From: Alphaproteobacteria bacterium
Lineage (GTDB): Bacteria > Pseudomonadota > Alphaproteobacteria > Rhodospirillales > Rhodospirillaceae
Assembly (NCBI GenBank): GCA_030604885.1
Contig: JAUVUZ010000008.1
Location: forward strand, 1-64,000
Direction of reading: 5' to 3'
Length of the DNA stretch: 64,000 nt
The notes beneath the pieces were generated by a model. The model saw only the letters and a program-made list of their open reading frames with translations, had not been told where the DNA came from and did not search any database. Each line of letters opens with the position of its first letter. The stretch's first letter is position 1. The translations under genes were made by a program, and so were the position numbers. This document shows positions 32,365 to 41,243 of the stretch, piece after piece.

Positions 32365-33252
32365 ATGGATACCCGCTTCCTCGAAAGCTTCGTGATGGTG
32401 GTCGAAACCGGCTCGATCGCCGAAACCGCGCGCCGCCTGTATCTTACCCCGGCGGCGGTGGCGCAGCGCCTGCGCGCGCTCGAGTCCGAACTCGGCAAGC
32501 CGCTGGTGTCGCGGGTGGGGCGCACGGTGCGCCCCACCGAAACCGGCATGGCGATTCTCGATCGCGCGCAACTGCTGCTCCGCACCGCGCGGGAGCTGCG
32601 CGCGGTGGACGTCGAGGGGGTGCTGAGCGGGTCGCTGCGCCTGGGCGCGACCTCGACCGCGTTGACCGGGTTGATGCCGCGAATTCTCTCCGAACTGATG
32701 GGGCGGCACCCGCAGATCGAGCTTTACATCGTGCCCGGCACTTCGGTGGATTTGTATCATCAGGTTTTGCAGGGCGAGCTGGATGGCGCGGTGATCGTGC
32801 AGCCGCAGTTCGCGATCCCGAAGGCGTGCGATTGGCAGTTGCTGCACGAGGAGCCGATGGTGGTGCTCGCGCCCGAAGCGCTGCGCGACGCCGACCCGCA
32901 CTGCTTGCTCGCGACCGAGCCGTTCATGCGTTACGACCGCAATCATTGGGGCGGGCAGCTCGTCGATCGCTATTTGCGGATGGCGGGGATTCGCCCGCGC
33001 GAACGCTTCGAGATGGATGCGCTCGACGCGATCGCGGCGATGGTGGATCGGGGGTTGGGGGTGTCGCTGGTGCCGGATTGGGCGCCGCCGTGGCCCGAGG
33101 GCTTGCGGATCGTCAAGCTGCCGCTGCCGATTCCCGGCTGGGTGCGGAGCGTCGGCCTGTTCTGGGTGCGGATGACGCCCGCCGCGCGGCTGGTGCGCGC
33201 CTTGAGCGAGGTCGCGGTGGATGCGATGACGGAGTGGAAAGGCCGGGGATGA
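32365..33252 (+). CDS. LysR-family transcriptional regulator
   Basis: MDTRFLESFVMVVETGSIAETARRLYLTPAAVAQRLRALESELGKPLVSR. Confidence 0.9.
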   Translation: MDTRFLESFVMVVETGSIAETARRLYLTPAAVAQRLRALESELGKPLVSRVGRTVRPTETGMAILDRAQLLLRTARELRAVDVEGVLSGSLRLGATSTALTGLMPRILSELMGRHPQIELYIVPGTSVDLYHQVLQGELDGAVIVQPQFAIPKACDWQLLHEEPMVVLAPEALRDADPHCLLATEPFMRYDRNHWGGQLVDRYLRMAGIRPRERFEMDALDAIAAMVDRGLGVSLVPDWAPPWPEGLRIVKLPLPIPGWVRSVGLFWVRMTPAARLVRALSEVAVDAMTEWKGRG

Positions 33253-33264
33253 CCCCGGCCTTTC
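33238..33264. terminator. Bidirectional terminator between convergent lysR and SDR genes
   Basis: AAAGGCCGGGG-atga-CCCCGGCCTTT; overlaps the lysR stop codon. Confidence 0.7.
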
Positions 33265-33270
33265 GCGGTT

Positions 33271-34059
33271 TCAGACCGACTTGATCGAGCCGCCGTCGCA
33301 GCGGATCACCGAACCGGTGACGTAGCCCGCCGGTTCGCTGCAGAGGAACGCGGCGACCGCGCCGAACTCGGCGACCTTGCCGTAGCGGCCCGCCGGGATC
33401 GCCGCGCGCGAGGCGGCGCGGACCTCGTCGATGGTCTTGCCGGTGCGCTTCGCCGCGGCGGCGTCGAGCTGGTCGGTGCGCGCGGTGTGGATGCGGCCCG
33501 GCAGCAGCATGTTGCAGGTGACGCCATCGGCCGCGACCTCGTTGGCGAGGGTTTTGTTCCAGCCCACCAGAGCGCTGCGCAGGGTGTTGGACATGGCGAG
33601 GTTGGGAATCGGCTGGAGTACGCCGGAGGAGGCGCAGGTGAGCACGCGTCCCCAGCCCGTCGCGACCATCGCCGGGAGCAGGCGGTTGGTCAGGGCGATG
33701 ACGCGGAACACCATCGCCTGCGCCTGCGCGGTCAGGGTTTCCTCGTCCATCATCGTGCTGGTGCCCGGCGCGGGGCCGCCGGTGTTGTTGACCAGGATGT
33801 CGACCCGGCCGAGGCGGGTTTCCGCTTCCGCCGCCAAGGTGTCGACGAAGGCCGGGTTCGACAGGTCGGAGGCGACCCACTGGGCTTTGCCAGCGCCCCG
33901 CGCGTTGATCGCGTCGGTGGCGGCGGCGAGAGCCGCCTCGTCGCGACCGGTGAGGAGAACGCTCGCGCCTTCTGCCGCGAGTGCTTCGGCGATGCCTAGG
34001 CCGAGGCCTTTCGATGACGCCAGGACCAGCGCGGCCTTGCCCTTCAATCCGAAGTCCAT
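33271..34059 (-). CDS. SDR-family oxidoreductase
   Basis: KAALVLASSKGLGLGIAEALAAEGASVLLTGRD, VDILVNNTGGPAPG, GYVTGSVIRCDGGSIKSV. Confidence 0.9.
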   Translation of the reverse strand: MDFGLKGKAALVLASSKGLGLGIAEALAAEGASVLLTGRDEAALAAATDAINARGAGKAQWVASDLSNPAFVDTLAAEAETRLGRVDILVNNTGGPAPGTSTMMDEETLTAQAQAMVFRVIALTNRLLPAMVATGWGRVLTCASSGVLQPIPNLAMSNTLRSALVGWNKTLANEVAADGVTCNMLLPGRIHTARTDQLDAAAAKRTGKTIDEVRAASRAAIPAGRYGKVAEFGAVAAFLCSEPAGYVTGSVIRCDGGSIKSV

Positions 34060-34061
34060 GT

Positions 34062-34991
34062 TCAGAGATCCTTGAGTTTGCTGTCGGTGCGCGCCATCAG
34101 GCGGTCGATTTCGGCGATGTCCACCGCCGAGAGTTTGGGCCCCGGCGCGCGCAGGGCGGAGTCGGCAATCACGCCGCGTCGCATCAGGATGTGCTTGCGG
34201 ACCGCCAGACCGAGTCCGAGTTGCTGTTCGAGGCGGAGAATCGGCAGATAGCAGTCGTAGAGGTCTTCCGCGGCGTCGTCCTTGCCTTCCGCATGGAGGC
34301 GGACGGTTTCGACCAGCGCCTCGGGGTAGGCGAAGCCGGTCATCGCGCCGTCCGCGCCCCGCATCAGTTCCTGCGGGAGGTAGAGGCCGCCGTTGCCGCA
34401 GAGGATCGAGAGGCGCGGCGAACCGGCTTTCTCGGCTTGGCGGATCGCAGTGATCTTGGCCAGCGCCGGGCTTTCCTCGTGCTTGAGCATGACGATCTGC
34501 GGCAGGTCGCGGGTGAGTTCGAGAATGCCGCGTGCCGAGATCGGCACGCCGGTGGTCTGGGGGAAGTCCTGGTAGACCACCGGGACCTCCGGGCCGATCG
34601 CGGCGCAGACCTGATGGAAGTAGGCGAGCACCCGGTCTTCGCGCGGCGTGCCCCGGCTCGGCGCGACCATTACGCCTGCCGCGCCCTTGTCCATCGCGAA
34701 CTTGGTGATGTCGGCGAGGTTACCCATTCCGGCGTCGGAAACGCCCGCGATCACCGGAATCCGGCCGTCGAGGCGGGTCATCACGCGGTCGAATACGGCG
34801 CGGCGCTCGTCGGGAGTGAGCTTGTCCGCTTCGCCCATGATGCCGAGGACGGTGACGCCATTCACGCCCGAGTCCACATAGAACTCCAGCAGGCGCTCGA
34901 GGCTGGGGAAGTCGATGGCCCCGTTCGCGGTGAACGGCGTCGCGCAGATGATGTAAACGCCGCGCGTGTTGCGGTCGATCAAGGTCGGCAT
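34062..34991 (-). CDS. Dihydrodipicolinate synthase/N-acetylneuraminate lyase family protein
   Basis: GVYIICATPFTANGAIDFPSLERLLEFYVDSGVNGVTVLGIMGEADKLTPDER; VYQDFPQTTGVPIS; MLKHEESPALAKI. Confidence 0.85.
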   Translation of the reverse strand: MPTLIDRNTRGVYIICATPFTANGAIDFPSLERLLEFYVDSGVNGVTVLGIMGEADKLTPDERRAVFDRVMTRLDGRIPVIAGVSDAGMGNLADITKFAMDKGAAGVMVAPSRGTPREDRVLAYFHQVCAAIGPEVPVVYQDFPQTTGVPISARGILELTRDLPQIVMLKHEESPALAKITAIRQAEKAGSPRLSILCGNGGLYLPQELMRGADGAMTGFAYPEALVETVRLHAEGKDDAAEDLYDCYLPILRLEQQLGLGLAVRKHILMRRGVIADSALRAPGPKLSAVDIAEIDRLMARTDSKLKDL

Positions 34992-35002
34992 GAGCAGGGT
35001 CC

Positions 35003-35785
35003 TCAAGCGGTTGCGGTGGGGAGGGCGAAGGGCGCGAAGGTGATGCCTTCGGCGGCCATGGTGGCGCGCAAGGCAGCGGCGGTGGCGACCGCGCCGGGGG
35101 TGTCGCCATGGATGCACAAGGTGGCGGCGTCGACTTCGAGCTTGCGACCGCCGACGGTGGGGATGAAGCCGTCGCGCACCATGCACAGCACCTGCTCGAC
35201 GCTCTGCCGCGGGTCGTGGATCACCGCGTCGGGGCGCTGGCGCGAGGTGAGCATGCCGTTGTCGTCGTAGGTGCGGTCGGCGTAGACCTCGCAGGCGACG
35301 CGCAAACCGGCGCGTTCCGCCGCTTTCATGGTTTCCGAATAGGGCAGGGTGATGAAGGCGAGACTCGGGTCGACCGCCTTGATCGCGCGCACGCAGAGGG
35401 CGGCGAGGTCGGCGTCCTCGGCGGCGATGTTGCCGAGCGCGCCGTGGGTCTTGACGTGGGTGATCGGCCAGTCGAGGGCGTGCGCCATGCCCTGGATCGC
35501 GGCGATCTGATAGATCAACTGGGCTTCGAGATCTTCCGGCCGGTCGCCGAAAATTCTACGCCGTCCAAAGCCGTAGAGGTCCATGAACGACGGATGCGCG
35601 CCGATCGCAACCCCGTGCGCCTTGGCGGCGAGGATGGTGCGGCGCATCACCGCCGGGTCGCCCGCATGGAACCCGCACGCGATGTTGGCGGTGGTGATCA
35701 ACTCCATCATCGCGGCGTCGTCACCGATGGTGTAGGCGCCGAACCCTTCTCCCATGTCGCAGTTCAAATCCACCGAAGTGGTCAT
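35003..35785 (-). CDS. pxpA: 5-oxoprolinase subunit A (LamB/YcsF family)
   Basis: VDLNCDMGEGFGAYTIGDDAAMMELITTANIACGFHAGDPAVMRRTI; CIHGDTPGAVA. Confidence 0.93.
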   Translation of the reverse strand: MTTSVDLNCDMGEGFGAYTIGDDAAMMELITTANIACGFHAGDPAVMRRTILAAKAHGVAIGAHPSFMDLYGFGRRRIFGDRPEDLEAQLIYQIAAIQGMAHALDWPITHVKTHGALGNIAAEDADLAALCVRAIKAVDPSLAFITLPYSETMKAAERAGLRVACEVYADRTYDDNGMLTSRQRPDAVIHDPRQSVEQVLCMVRDGFIPTVGGRKLEVDAATLCIHGDTPGAVATAAALRATMAAEGITFAPFALPTATA

Positions 35786-35906
35786 TGCAACCTCCTGTCA
35801 AGCCCCGGGAATCGCGTCGGTTTTCCGGGTTTAAGCACAAATTTGCATCACGGCGTTGATTTGCGCAAAAAAGCATCATACGATCCCTCCTCACGGACAT
35901 ACAGGT

Positions 35907-35931
35907 GGTATACCGAAATGGCAAGCCATTT
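35907..35931. promoter_or_regulatory. Candidate GntR-type operator(s) in the pxpA/TRAP divergent region
   Basis: GGTATACC (35907-35914) and perfect inverted repeat AAATGGC-AA-GCCATTT (35916-35931). Confidence 0.45.
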
Positions 35932-35982
35932 GCGCTCCGCTTCCCCGAGCCTCTGCTCCTATCGACGAGAGGGATTTTGACG

Positions 35983-36966
35983 ATGAAGACATTCGGTATC
36001 CGCACCGCACTGGTCGCGGCGATTGCCCTGGCCGCCACCCCCGCTCTGGCGGAAACCCGTTGGGATATGTCCGTGGTCTGGCCGGAAGGGAACTTCCACA
36101 CCCAGGACGCCAAGGCCTTCGCCGACGAAGTGAAGAAGGTGACCAAGGGCAACGTGGTGATCACCGTCCACTCGGGCGGCGCGCTCGGGATCAAGGGGCC
36201 GGAAGGCATGGCGGCGGTGCGCGACGGCCTGGTGCCGGTCGCCGACATCCTGATGAACCAGCAGGTCGGCGAAGCGCCGGTGCTGGGCATCGAGACCCTG
36301 CCGTTCCTCGCGCCGACGACCCAGGACTTGGCGCTTCTGCATAAGTTCTTCCGTCCGAAGGTCGAGGACGTCGCGGCGAAGATGAATCAGAAGCTGCTCT
36401 ACATGGTGCCGTGGCCGGGTCAGGCGGTGTACTCGAAGCAGCCGATCAAGACCATCGACGACCTTGCCGGTCTCAAGCTTCGCGTCGTCGACGCGAACGG
36501 ACACGATTTCTTCACGCGCCTCGGCGCCGCGCCGTTGCAGATGCCCTGGGGCGAAGTGGTTCCCTCCCTCGCCGCGGGCACGATCACCGGCGTGACCACC
36601 TCTTCGTCCTCGGGCGTCGATGGCGCGTTCTGGGAGTTCCTGTCCAACATGAGCACCTTCAACTGGCAGGCCTCGAGCAACATCGTCACCGTCAATCTCG
36701 ACGCCTGGAAGGCGCTTTCGGCGAAGGACCAAGTCGCGATCGAGGATGCCGCGAAGCGCCTCGAAGGCCAGTTCTGGCTGGTCAGCCGCGCCGAAGACGC
36801 GAAGAAGCTTGAGATTCTGAAGTCGCACGGCGTCAACGTTGTCGAGCCCTCGCCGGAACTCAAGGCCGAGCTGATGAAACGCGCTAAGCCGATGTGGGAT
36901 GCCTTCAAAGCCCGCGTACCGGACTCCGCGCCGTACATCGACGCCTACCTCGCCGCCCGTAACTGA
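35983..36966 (+). CDS. TRAP transporter substrate-binding protein (DctP family)
   Basis: Signal peptide MKTFGIRTALVAAIALAATPALA; TIDDLAGLKLRVVDANGHDFFTRLGAAPLQMPWGEVVPSLAAGTITGVTTSSSS. Confidence 0.92.
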   Translation: MKTFGIRTALVAAIALAATPALAETRWDMSVVWPEGNFHTQDAKAFADEVKKVTKGNVVITVHSGGALGIKGPEGMAAVRDGLVPVADILMNQQVGEAPVLGIETLPFLAPTTQDLALLHKFFRPKVEDVAAKMNQKLLYMVPWPGQAVYSKQPIKTIDDLAGLKLRVVDANGHDFFTRLGAAPLQMPWGEVVPSLAAGTITGVTTSSSSGVDGAFWEFLSNMSTFNWQASSNIVTVNLDAWKALSAKDQVAIEDAAKRLEGQFWLVSRAEDAKKLEILKSHGVNVVEPSPELKAELMKRAKPMWDAFKARVPDSAPYIDAYLAARN

Positions 36967-36974
36967 TGGTTTGA

Positions 36975-36994
36975 GGGGCGCCTTCGGGCGCCCC
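36975..36994. other. Stem-loop between TRAP binding protein and small permease genes
   Basis: GGGGCGCC-ttcg-GGCGCCCC. Confidence 0.6.
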
Positions 36995-37017
36995 ATCGGC
37001 CTGGAGATTTTCCGACC

Positions 37018-37560
37018 ATGACCAACGCCGAAGGCGGCCGCTTCGAGGCCGTGATTTCGAAGATCGATGCCGTGACGTTCGGCGCCTGCGTCGGCGGCAG
37101 CATCTGTCTCGCGGGGATTTTCATCCTCGTCGCGCTCGAGGTGCTGAGCCGCAACATTCTCGGGACCAGCATTCCGTTCAGCTGGGATTTCTCAGCCTAC
37201 ATGATGGGCGGGTGCTTCCTGTTGTCGTCGGGCAATGCGCTTAAGAGCGGCAGCCACGTGCGGGTCACCGCCCTGTTCGACGTGTTGTCGCCGCGCGGCG
37301 TGGTCCTGCTCAACCTCGCGGCGTGCGCCGTGGGTTTTGCGATTGCCTGCGTGCTGACCTATGCGCTGGGCAATATGGCCTATCTGTCGTTCGTGCGCGG
37401 CTCGGCGGCGGCAACCGTGGTGAAGACGCCGCTCTGGATCCCCCAGGGCGTGATGACCGTCGGCGCGGCGGTCTTCGTCCTCCAACTGGTGGCGCAGTTC
37501 CTGCGCGCATTGCGCGGCGAAATGCCGATGGCGCACACTTCGATCGAGGAAGCAGTGTAA
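37018..37560 (+). CDS. TRAP transporter small permease (DctQ family)
   Basis: Short membrane protein with FILVALEVLSRNILGTSIPFSWDFSAYMMGGCFLLSSGNALKSGSHVRVT, between TRAP SBP and large permease. Confidence 0.9.
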   Translation: MTNAEGGRFEAVISKIDAVTFGACVGGSICLAGIFILVALEVLSRNILGTSIPFSWDFSAYMMGGCFLLSSGNALKSGSHVRVTALFDVLSPRGVVLLNLAACAVGFAIACVLTYALGNMAYLSFVRGSAAATVVKTPLWIPQGVMTVGAAVFVLQLVAQFLRALRGEMPMAHTSIEEAV

Positions 37561-38873
37561 TGGGTAAAATCGGTTTGACTCTTGTCGGTCTGATGACCTT
37601 GCTCCTCGGCGCCGGCGTATGGGTCGGCCTCGGCCTGATCGGCACCGGCATCGGCACTATCGCCATCTTCCGCCCGAGCATGCCGGTGGAAAAGCTCCTT
37701 GCCCAGCAGGCTTGGAATTCCTCGGTGAGCATGGAAATGCTGGCCCTGCCGCTGTTCATCCTGATGGCGGAACTGCTGTTCCACACCCGGGTTTCGGAGG
37801 CCCTGTTCACCGGCCTCGCGCCCTGGACGCGCCGTTTGCCCGGCCGCATGGCGCACGTCACGGTGCTCGCTTCCACCCTGTTCGCGGCGGTTTCCGGCTC
37901 GTCGGCCGCGACCACCGCGACGGTCGGGCGGATCACCGCGAAGGAACTGATCGCCAAGGGTTACGACCGCGATCTCGTCACCGGCAGCCTGGCGGGGGCG
38001 GGGACGCTCGGCTTTCTCATTCCGCCCTCGACGATTATGATCATCTACGGCGTGCTTGCCGAGGAATCGATCCTCAAGCTGTTCATGGCCGGGATCGTAC
38101 CGGGCATCCTGCTCGCGTCGACCTACATGGCCTACATCGGCATCCGCGCGGTACTCAATCCGGCGTTGGTCGGCACCGCGCCCGAGCGCATCACCTTCCG
38201 CGAGAAGCTCGCGACCCTGCATCGTGAGGGTCTGGGGCCGCTGTTCCTGCTGATCTTCGCGGTGATCGGCTCGATGTACGGCGGGCTCGCGTCGCCGACC
38301 GAGGCCGCGTCCGTCGGCGTCGCGGGTTCGCTTGCCCTCGGCGTCTGGCAGAAGTCGCTGTCCTGGCGCATCCTTGGCGAATCGCTGTACCACGCGTCGC
38401 AGACCTGCGCGATGATCGGGCTGATCATCGTCGGCGCGATGTTCCTTTCGGTCGGCCTCGGCTACCTAGGCCTGCCGCGCTTCGTCGCGAGCGAAATCCA
38501 GTCGCTCGGGCTTTCACCGATCGCCCTGGTGGTGGTGCTGCTGGTGTTCTACACCGTGCTCGGTTGCTTCATGGAAGGCATGTCGTGCATCGTCATGACC
38601 CTGCCGATCACCCTACCGCTGGTGCTCGCCGCCGGGTACAACAAGATCTGGTTCGGCATCTTCCTGGTTCTCGTCGTCGAGATGGCGCAGATCACGCCGC
38701 CGGTGGGCTTCAACCTGATCGTAATCCAGCGGCTGGTCGGCGGCAAGATCGGCCAGGTGGCGCGCGCCGCCCTGCCGTTCTTCCTGATCACCGCGGCCTT
38801 CACCATCCTGATCGCCTGCTTCCCCGGGGTGATCGACTGGCTGCCCAACCTTCTGGTGCAGAGGAACGGCTGA
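37560..38873 (+). CDS. TRAP transporter large permease (DctM family)
   Basis: LPLFILMAELLFHTRVSEALF, SGSSAATTATVGRIT, GAGTLGFLIPPSTIMIIYGVLAEES. Confidence 0.93.
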   Translation: MGKIGLTLVGLMTLLLGAGVWVGLGLIGTGIGTIAIFRPSMPVEKLLAQQAWNSSVSMEMLALPLFILMAELLFHTRVSEALFTGLAPWTRRLPGRMAHVTVLASTLFAAVSGSSAATTATVGRITAKELIAKGYDRDLVTGSLAGAGTLGFLIPPSTIMIIYGVLAEESILKLFMAGIVPGILLASTYMAYIGIRAVLNPALVGTAPERITFREKLATLHREGLGPLFLLIFAVIGSMYGGLASPTEAASVGVAGSLALGVWQKSLSWRILGESLYHASQTCAMIGLIIVGAMFLSVGLGYLGLPRFVASEIQSLGLSPIALVVVLLVFYTVLGCFMEGMSCIVMTLPITLPLVLAAGYNKIWFGIFLVLVVEMAQITPPVGFNLIVIQRLVGGKIGQVARAALPFFLITAAFTILIACFPGVIDWLPNLLVQRNG

Positions 38874-39589
38874 TGACGCCGAGGGTGTTGTGCGCCGGGG
38901 ATCAGGCGCTCGCGGTGGAGTTCTCCAGCCGCATCGACGCGGCGATCAACGCGCGGGTGATCGCGCTGGCCAAGTCCCTCGCCGACGATCCGCTGCCGGG
39001 AGTGCGGGAGACCGTGCCGAGCTATCGCTCGCTGCTGGTCTGTTACGACCCGGAAGCTGTGCGCGGCGCGGCGCTAACCGAGACCTTGCAGCGTCGCGCC
39101 GCGGCGATTTCCGACGCGGTGTCGGCCTCGCGGCTGTGGCGCGTGCCGTTGCTGTTCGGCGGCAGCGCGGGACTCGACCTTGAAGACCTGGCGCAGATGA
39201 AGTCGCTCTCGGTGGACGAACTGATCGCGCTGTTCGTCTCGCCCGAGTACCGCGTCTACATGATCGGCTTCGCGCCCGGCTTCGCCTATCTCGGCGGCTT
39301 GCCCGAACTTTTGCACACGCCGCGCCTGCCGACGCCGCGCCAGCGCCTCGAAGCCGGGGCGGTGGGGATCGGCGGCGAGCAGGCCAACATCAACTCGGTG
39401 GCGGGGCCGAGCGGATGGCGCTTCGTCGGCCGCACGCCGCTACGGTTGTTCGATCCGGCGCGGCCCGAGCCGTTTCTATTCGCGGCGGGCGACGCGGTGC
39501 GCTTCGTGCCGGTGAGTGCGGAGGAGGCAGCCGATCTCGACGCCGCCGTCGCCGCCGGAGAGACCATCGTGGAGCCCGAAATCCGATGA
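38873..39589 (+). CDS. pxpB: 5-oxoprolinase subunit B
   Basis: FVSPEYRVYMIGFAPGFAYLGGLPELLHTPRLPTPRQRLEAGAVGIGGEQANINSVAGPSGWRFVGRTPLRLFDP. Confidence 0.93.
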   Translation: MTPRVLCAGDQALAVEFSSRIDAAINARVIALAKSLADDPLPGVRETVPSYRSLLVCYDPEAVRGAALTETLQRRAAAISDAVSASRLWRVPLLFGGSAGLDLEDLAQMKSLSVDELIALFVSPEYRVYMIGFAPGFAYLGGLPELLHTPRLPTPRQRLEAGAVGIGGEQANINSVAGPSGWRFVGRTPLRLFDPARPEPFLFAAGDAVRFVPVSAEEAADLDAAVAAGETIVEPEIR

Positions 39590-40599
39590 GCGCGACGTTA
39601 TCGATTCTGCGAAGCGGGCCGATGACCACGGTGCAGGACGCCGGGCGTCCGGGGCTGCTGCACGCGGGGGTTTCCGGCTCAGGTCCGATGGACCCGCCGC
39701 TGTTCGCCATCGCCAACGCCCTGGTCGGCAATCCGGACGACGCCGCCGGTCTCGAGTTCGCCGGGATGGGCGGCGAGTTCTCGGTCTCGGCTCCGGTGCG
39801 GGTGGCGGTCACCGGCGATGCGGCGGCGCGGATTTCCGGCGAACCCATCGCGGCCTGGGAAAGCCACGACCTTTTGCCCGGCCAGATCCTGCGCGTCGGC
39901 GCGTTGCAGCGGGGCGTCTGGGGGTATCTCGCGATTTCGGGCGGGATCGCCTCGCCCCTCGTGCTCGGGTCGCGCGCCACCCACTTGCGCACCGGCATCG
40001 GCGGGCACGAAGGCCGCACTCTCAAGGTCGGCGATGTGCTGCCTCTCGGCGACGCGATCGCCGCGCCGTGCCTTCGTCTGGCGCAGCCGTTTGCGCGCGC
40101 GGACGGCCCGATCCGCGTCGTGCCCGGCCCGCAGGACGACGCCTTCGACCAGGGCGCATGGGATCTCCTCGCGGGCGACGGCTATACCGTCTCTCCGACC
40201 CGCGACCGCATGGCGCAGGCGATCGAAGGCCCAAAGATCGCGGCGGTACGCGGCCACGACATCGTCTCCGACGGCACGCCGCTCGGTTCGTTGCAAGTTC
40301 CGGGGTCCGGGCGACCCATGGTATTGATGGCCGAACGTCAGACCACCGGCGGCTACCCCAAGATCGGCACCGTCGCGTCGGTCGACCTGCCGCGTCTCGG
40401 CCAGATCCCCACGGGACAGCCGGTGCGGTTCGTAAAAATCTCGCGGGACGACGCGGAAGAGCTGCTGATCGCGGCGCGCAAGGCGTTACGGTCGCTGCTT
40501 GCGGACCTCAGGCCCAAGGCCGGGTTGGTCTGCGAGTCCGGCTTTCTTCTCGGCATCAACTTGATCGACGGCGTGGCCGCCGTCGCGGAGAGCGAATGA
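39586..40599 (+). CDS. pxpC: 5-oxoprolinase subunit C (biotin-dependent carboxylase-like)
   Basis: ILRSGPMTTVQDAGRPGLLHAGVSGSGPMDPPLFAIANALVGN; GDGYTVSPTRDRMAQAIEGPKI; LMAERQTTGGYPKIGTVASVDLPRLGQIPTG. Confidence 0.93.
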   Translation: MSATLSILRSGPMTTVQDAGRPGLLHAGVSGSGPMDPPLFAIANALVGNPDDAAGLEFAGMGGEFSVSAPVRVAVTGDAAARISGEPIAAWESHDLLPGQILRVGALQRGVWGYLAISGGIASPLVLGSRATHLRTGIGGHEGRTLKVGDVLPLGDAIAAPCLRLAQPFARADGPIRVVPGPQDDAFDQGAWDLLAGDGYTVSPTRDRMAQAIEGPKIAAVRGHDIVSDGTPLGSLQVPGSGRPMVLMAERQTTGGYPKIGTVASVDLPRLGQIPTGQPVRFVKISRDDAEELLIAARKALRSLLADLRPKAGLVCESGFLLGINLIDGVAAVAESE

Positions 40600-41243
40600 C
40601 CCAGTCCCTGATGCATCAGGCGCGTGCCCGGATCATCGAAATGATCTTTTCGGGCGACCTCAAGTCCGGCGACGCGCTCCACGAGGCCGAACTCAGCGCG
40701 CGCCTGTCGATGTCGCGCACGCCGGTGCGCGAGGCGTTCAAGCGCATGGAGTGCGAGGGGATGCTCGCCCGCGAGGGGCGTTTCCTCCGCCTCCGCATGG
40801 TCGACGCCGCCGAGGTCGAGGAAATCTTCCTGCTCCGCGCCGCGATCGAGACCGAAACCGCGCGCGCGGCGGTGCATTTGCCGCGCTCGGTGTTCGACGA
40901 CATGGCCGCGCGGATCAAGGCGTTCATGGCCACCGGGCCGGGCGAGGGGGAAGACGAGTGGAGCATCGACGACGCGTTCCACCGGATGATGGCGCGCGCC
41001 ACCAACAACCCGATCCTGCTCCACACCCTCGATGGTTTGCGTCTGCGGACCTACGTGTTCGACCGCTCGCGGGTGCCGGAGCGGTTTCTGCTCGGCTGCG
41101 AGGAACACCTGATGATGCTCGACGCCCTCAGGGCGGGCGACGGCGACGAAGCCTCGCGCCTGATGTTGGTGCACCTCGCGAACGCGCGGGACGCGATTCT
41201 TTCGTGCCTCGAACGCACCTCCGGCGTGGAGAAGACATCGTGA
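40596..41243 (+). CDS. GntR-family transcriptional regulator (FCD type)
   Basis: ARIIEMIFSGDLKSGDALHEAELSARLSMSRTPVREAFKRMECEGML. Confidence 0.9.
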   Translation: MTQSLMHQARARIIEMIFSGDLKSGDALHEAELSARLSMSRTPVREAFKRMECEGMLAREGRFLRLRMVDAAEVEEIFLLRAAIETETARAAVHLPRSVFDDMAARIKAFMATGPGEGEDEWSIDDAFHRMMARATNNPILLHTLDGLRLRTYVFDRSRVPERFLLGCEEHLMMLDALRAGDGDEASRLMLVHLANARDAILSCLERTSGVEKTS

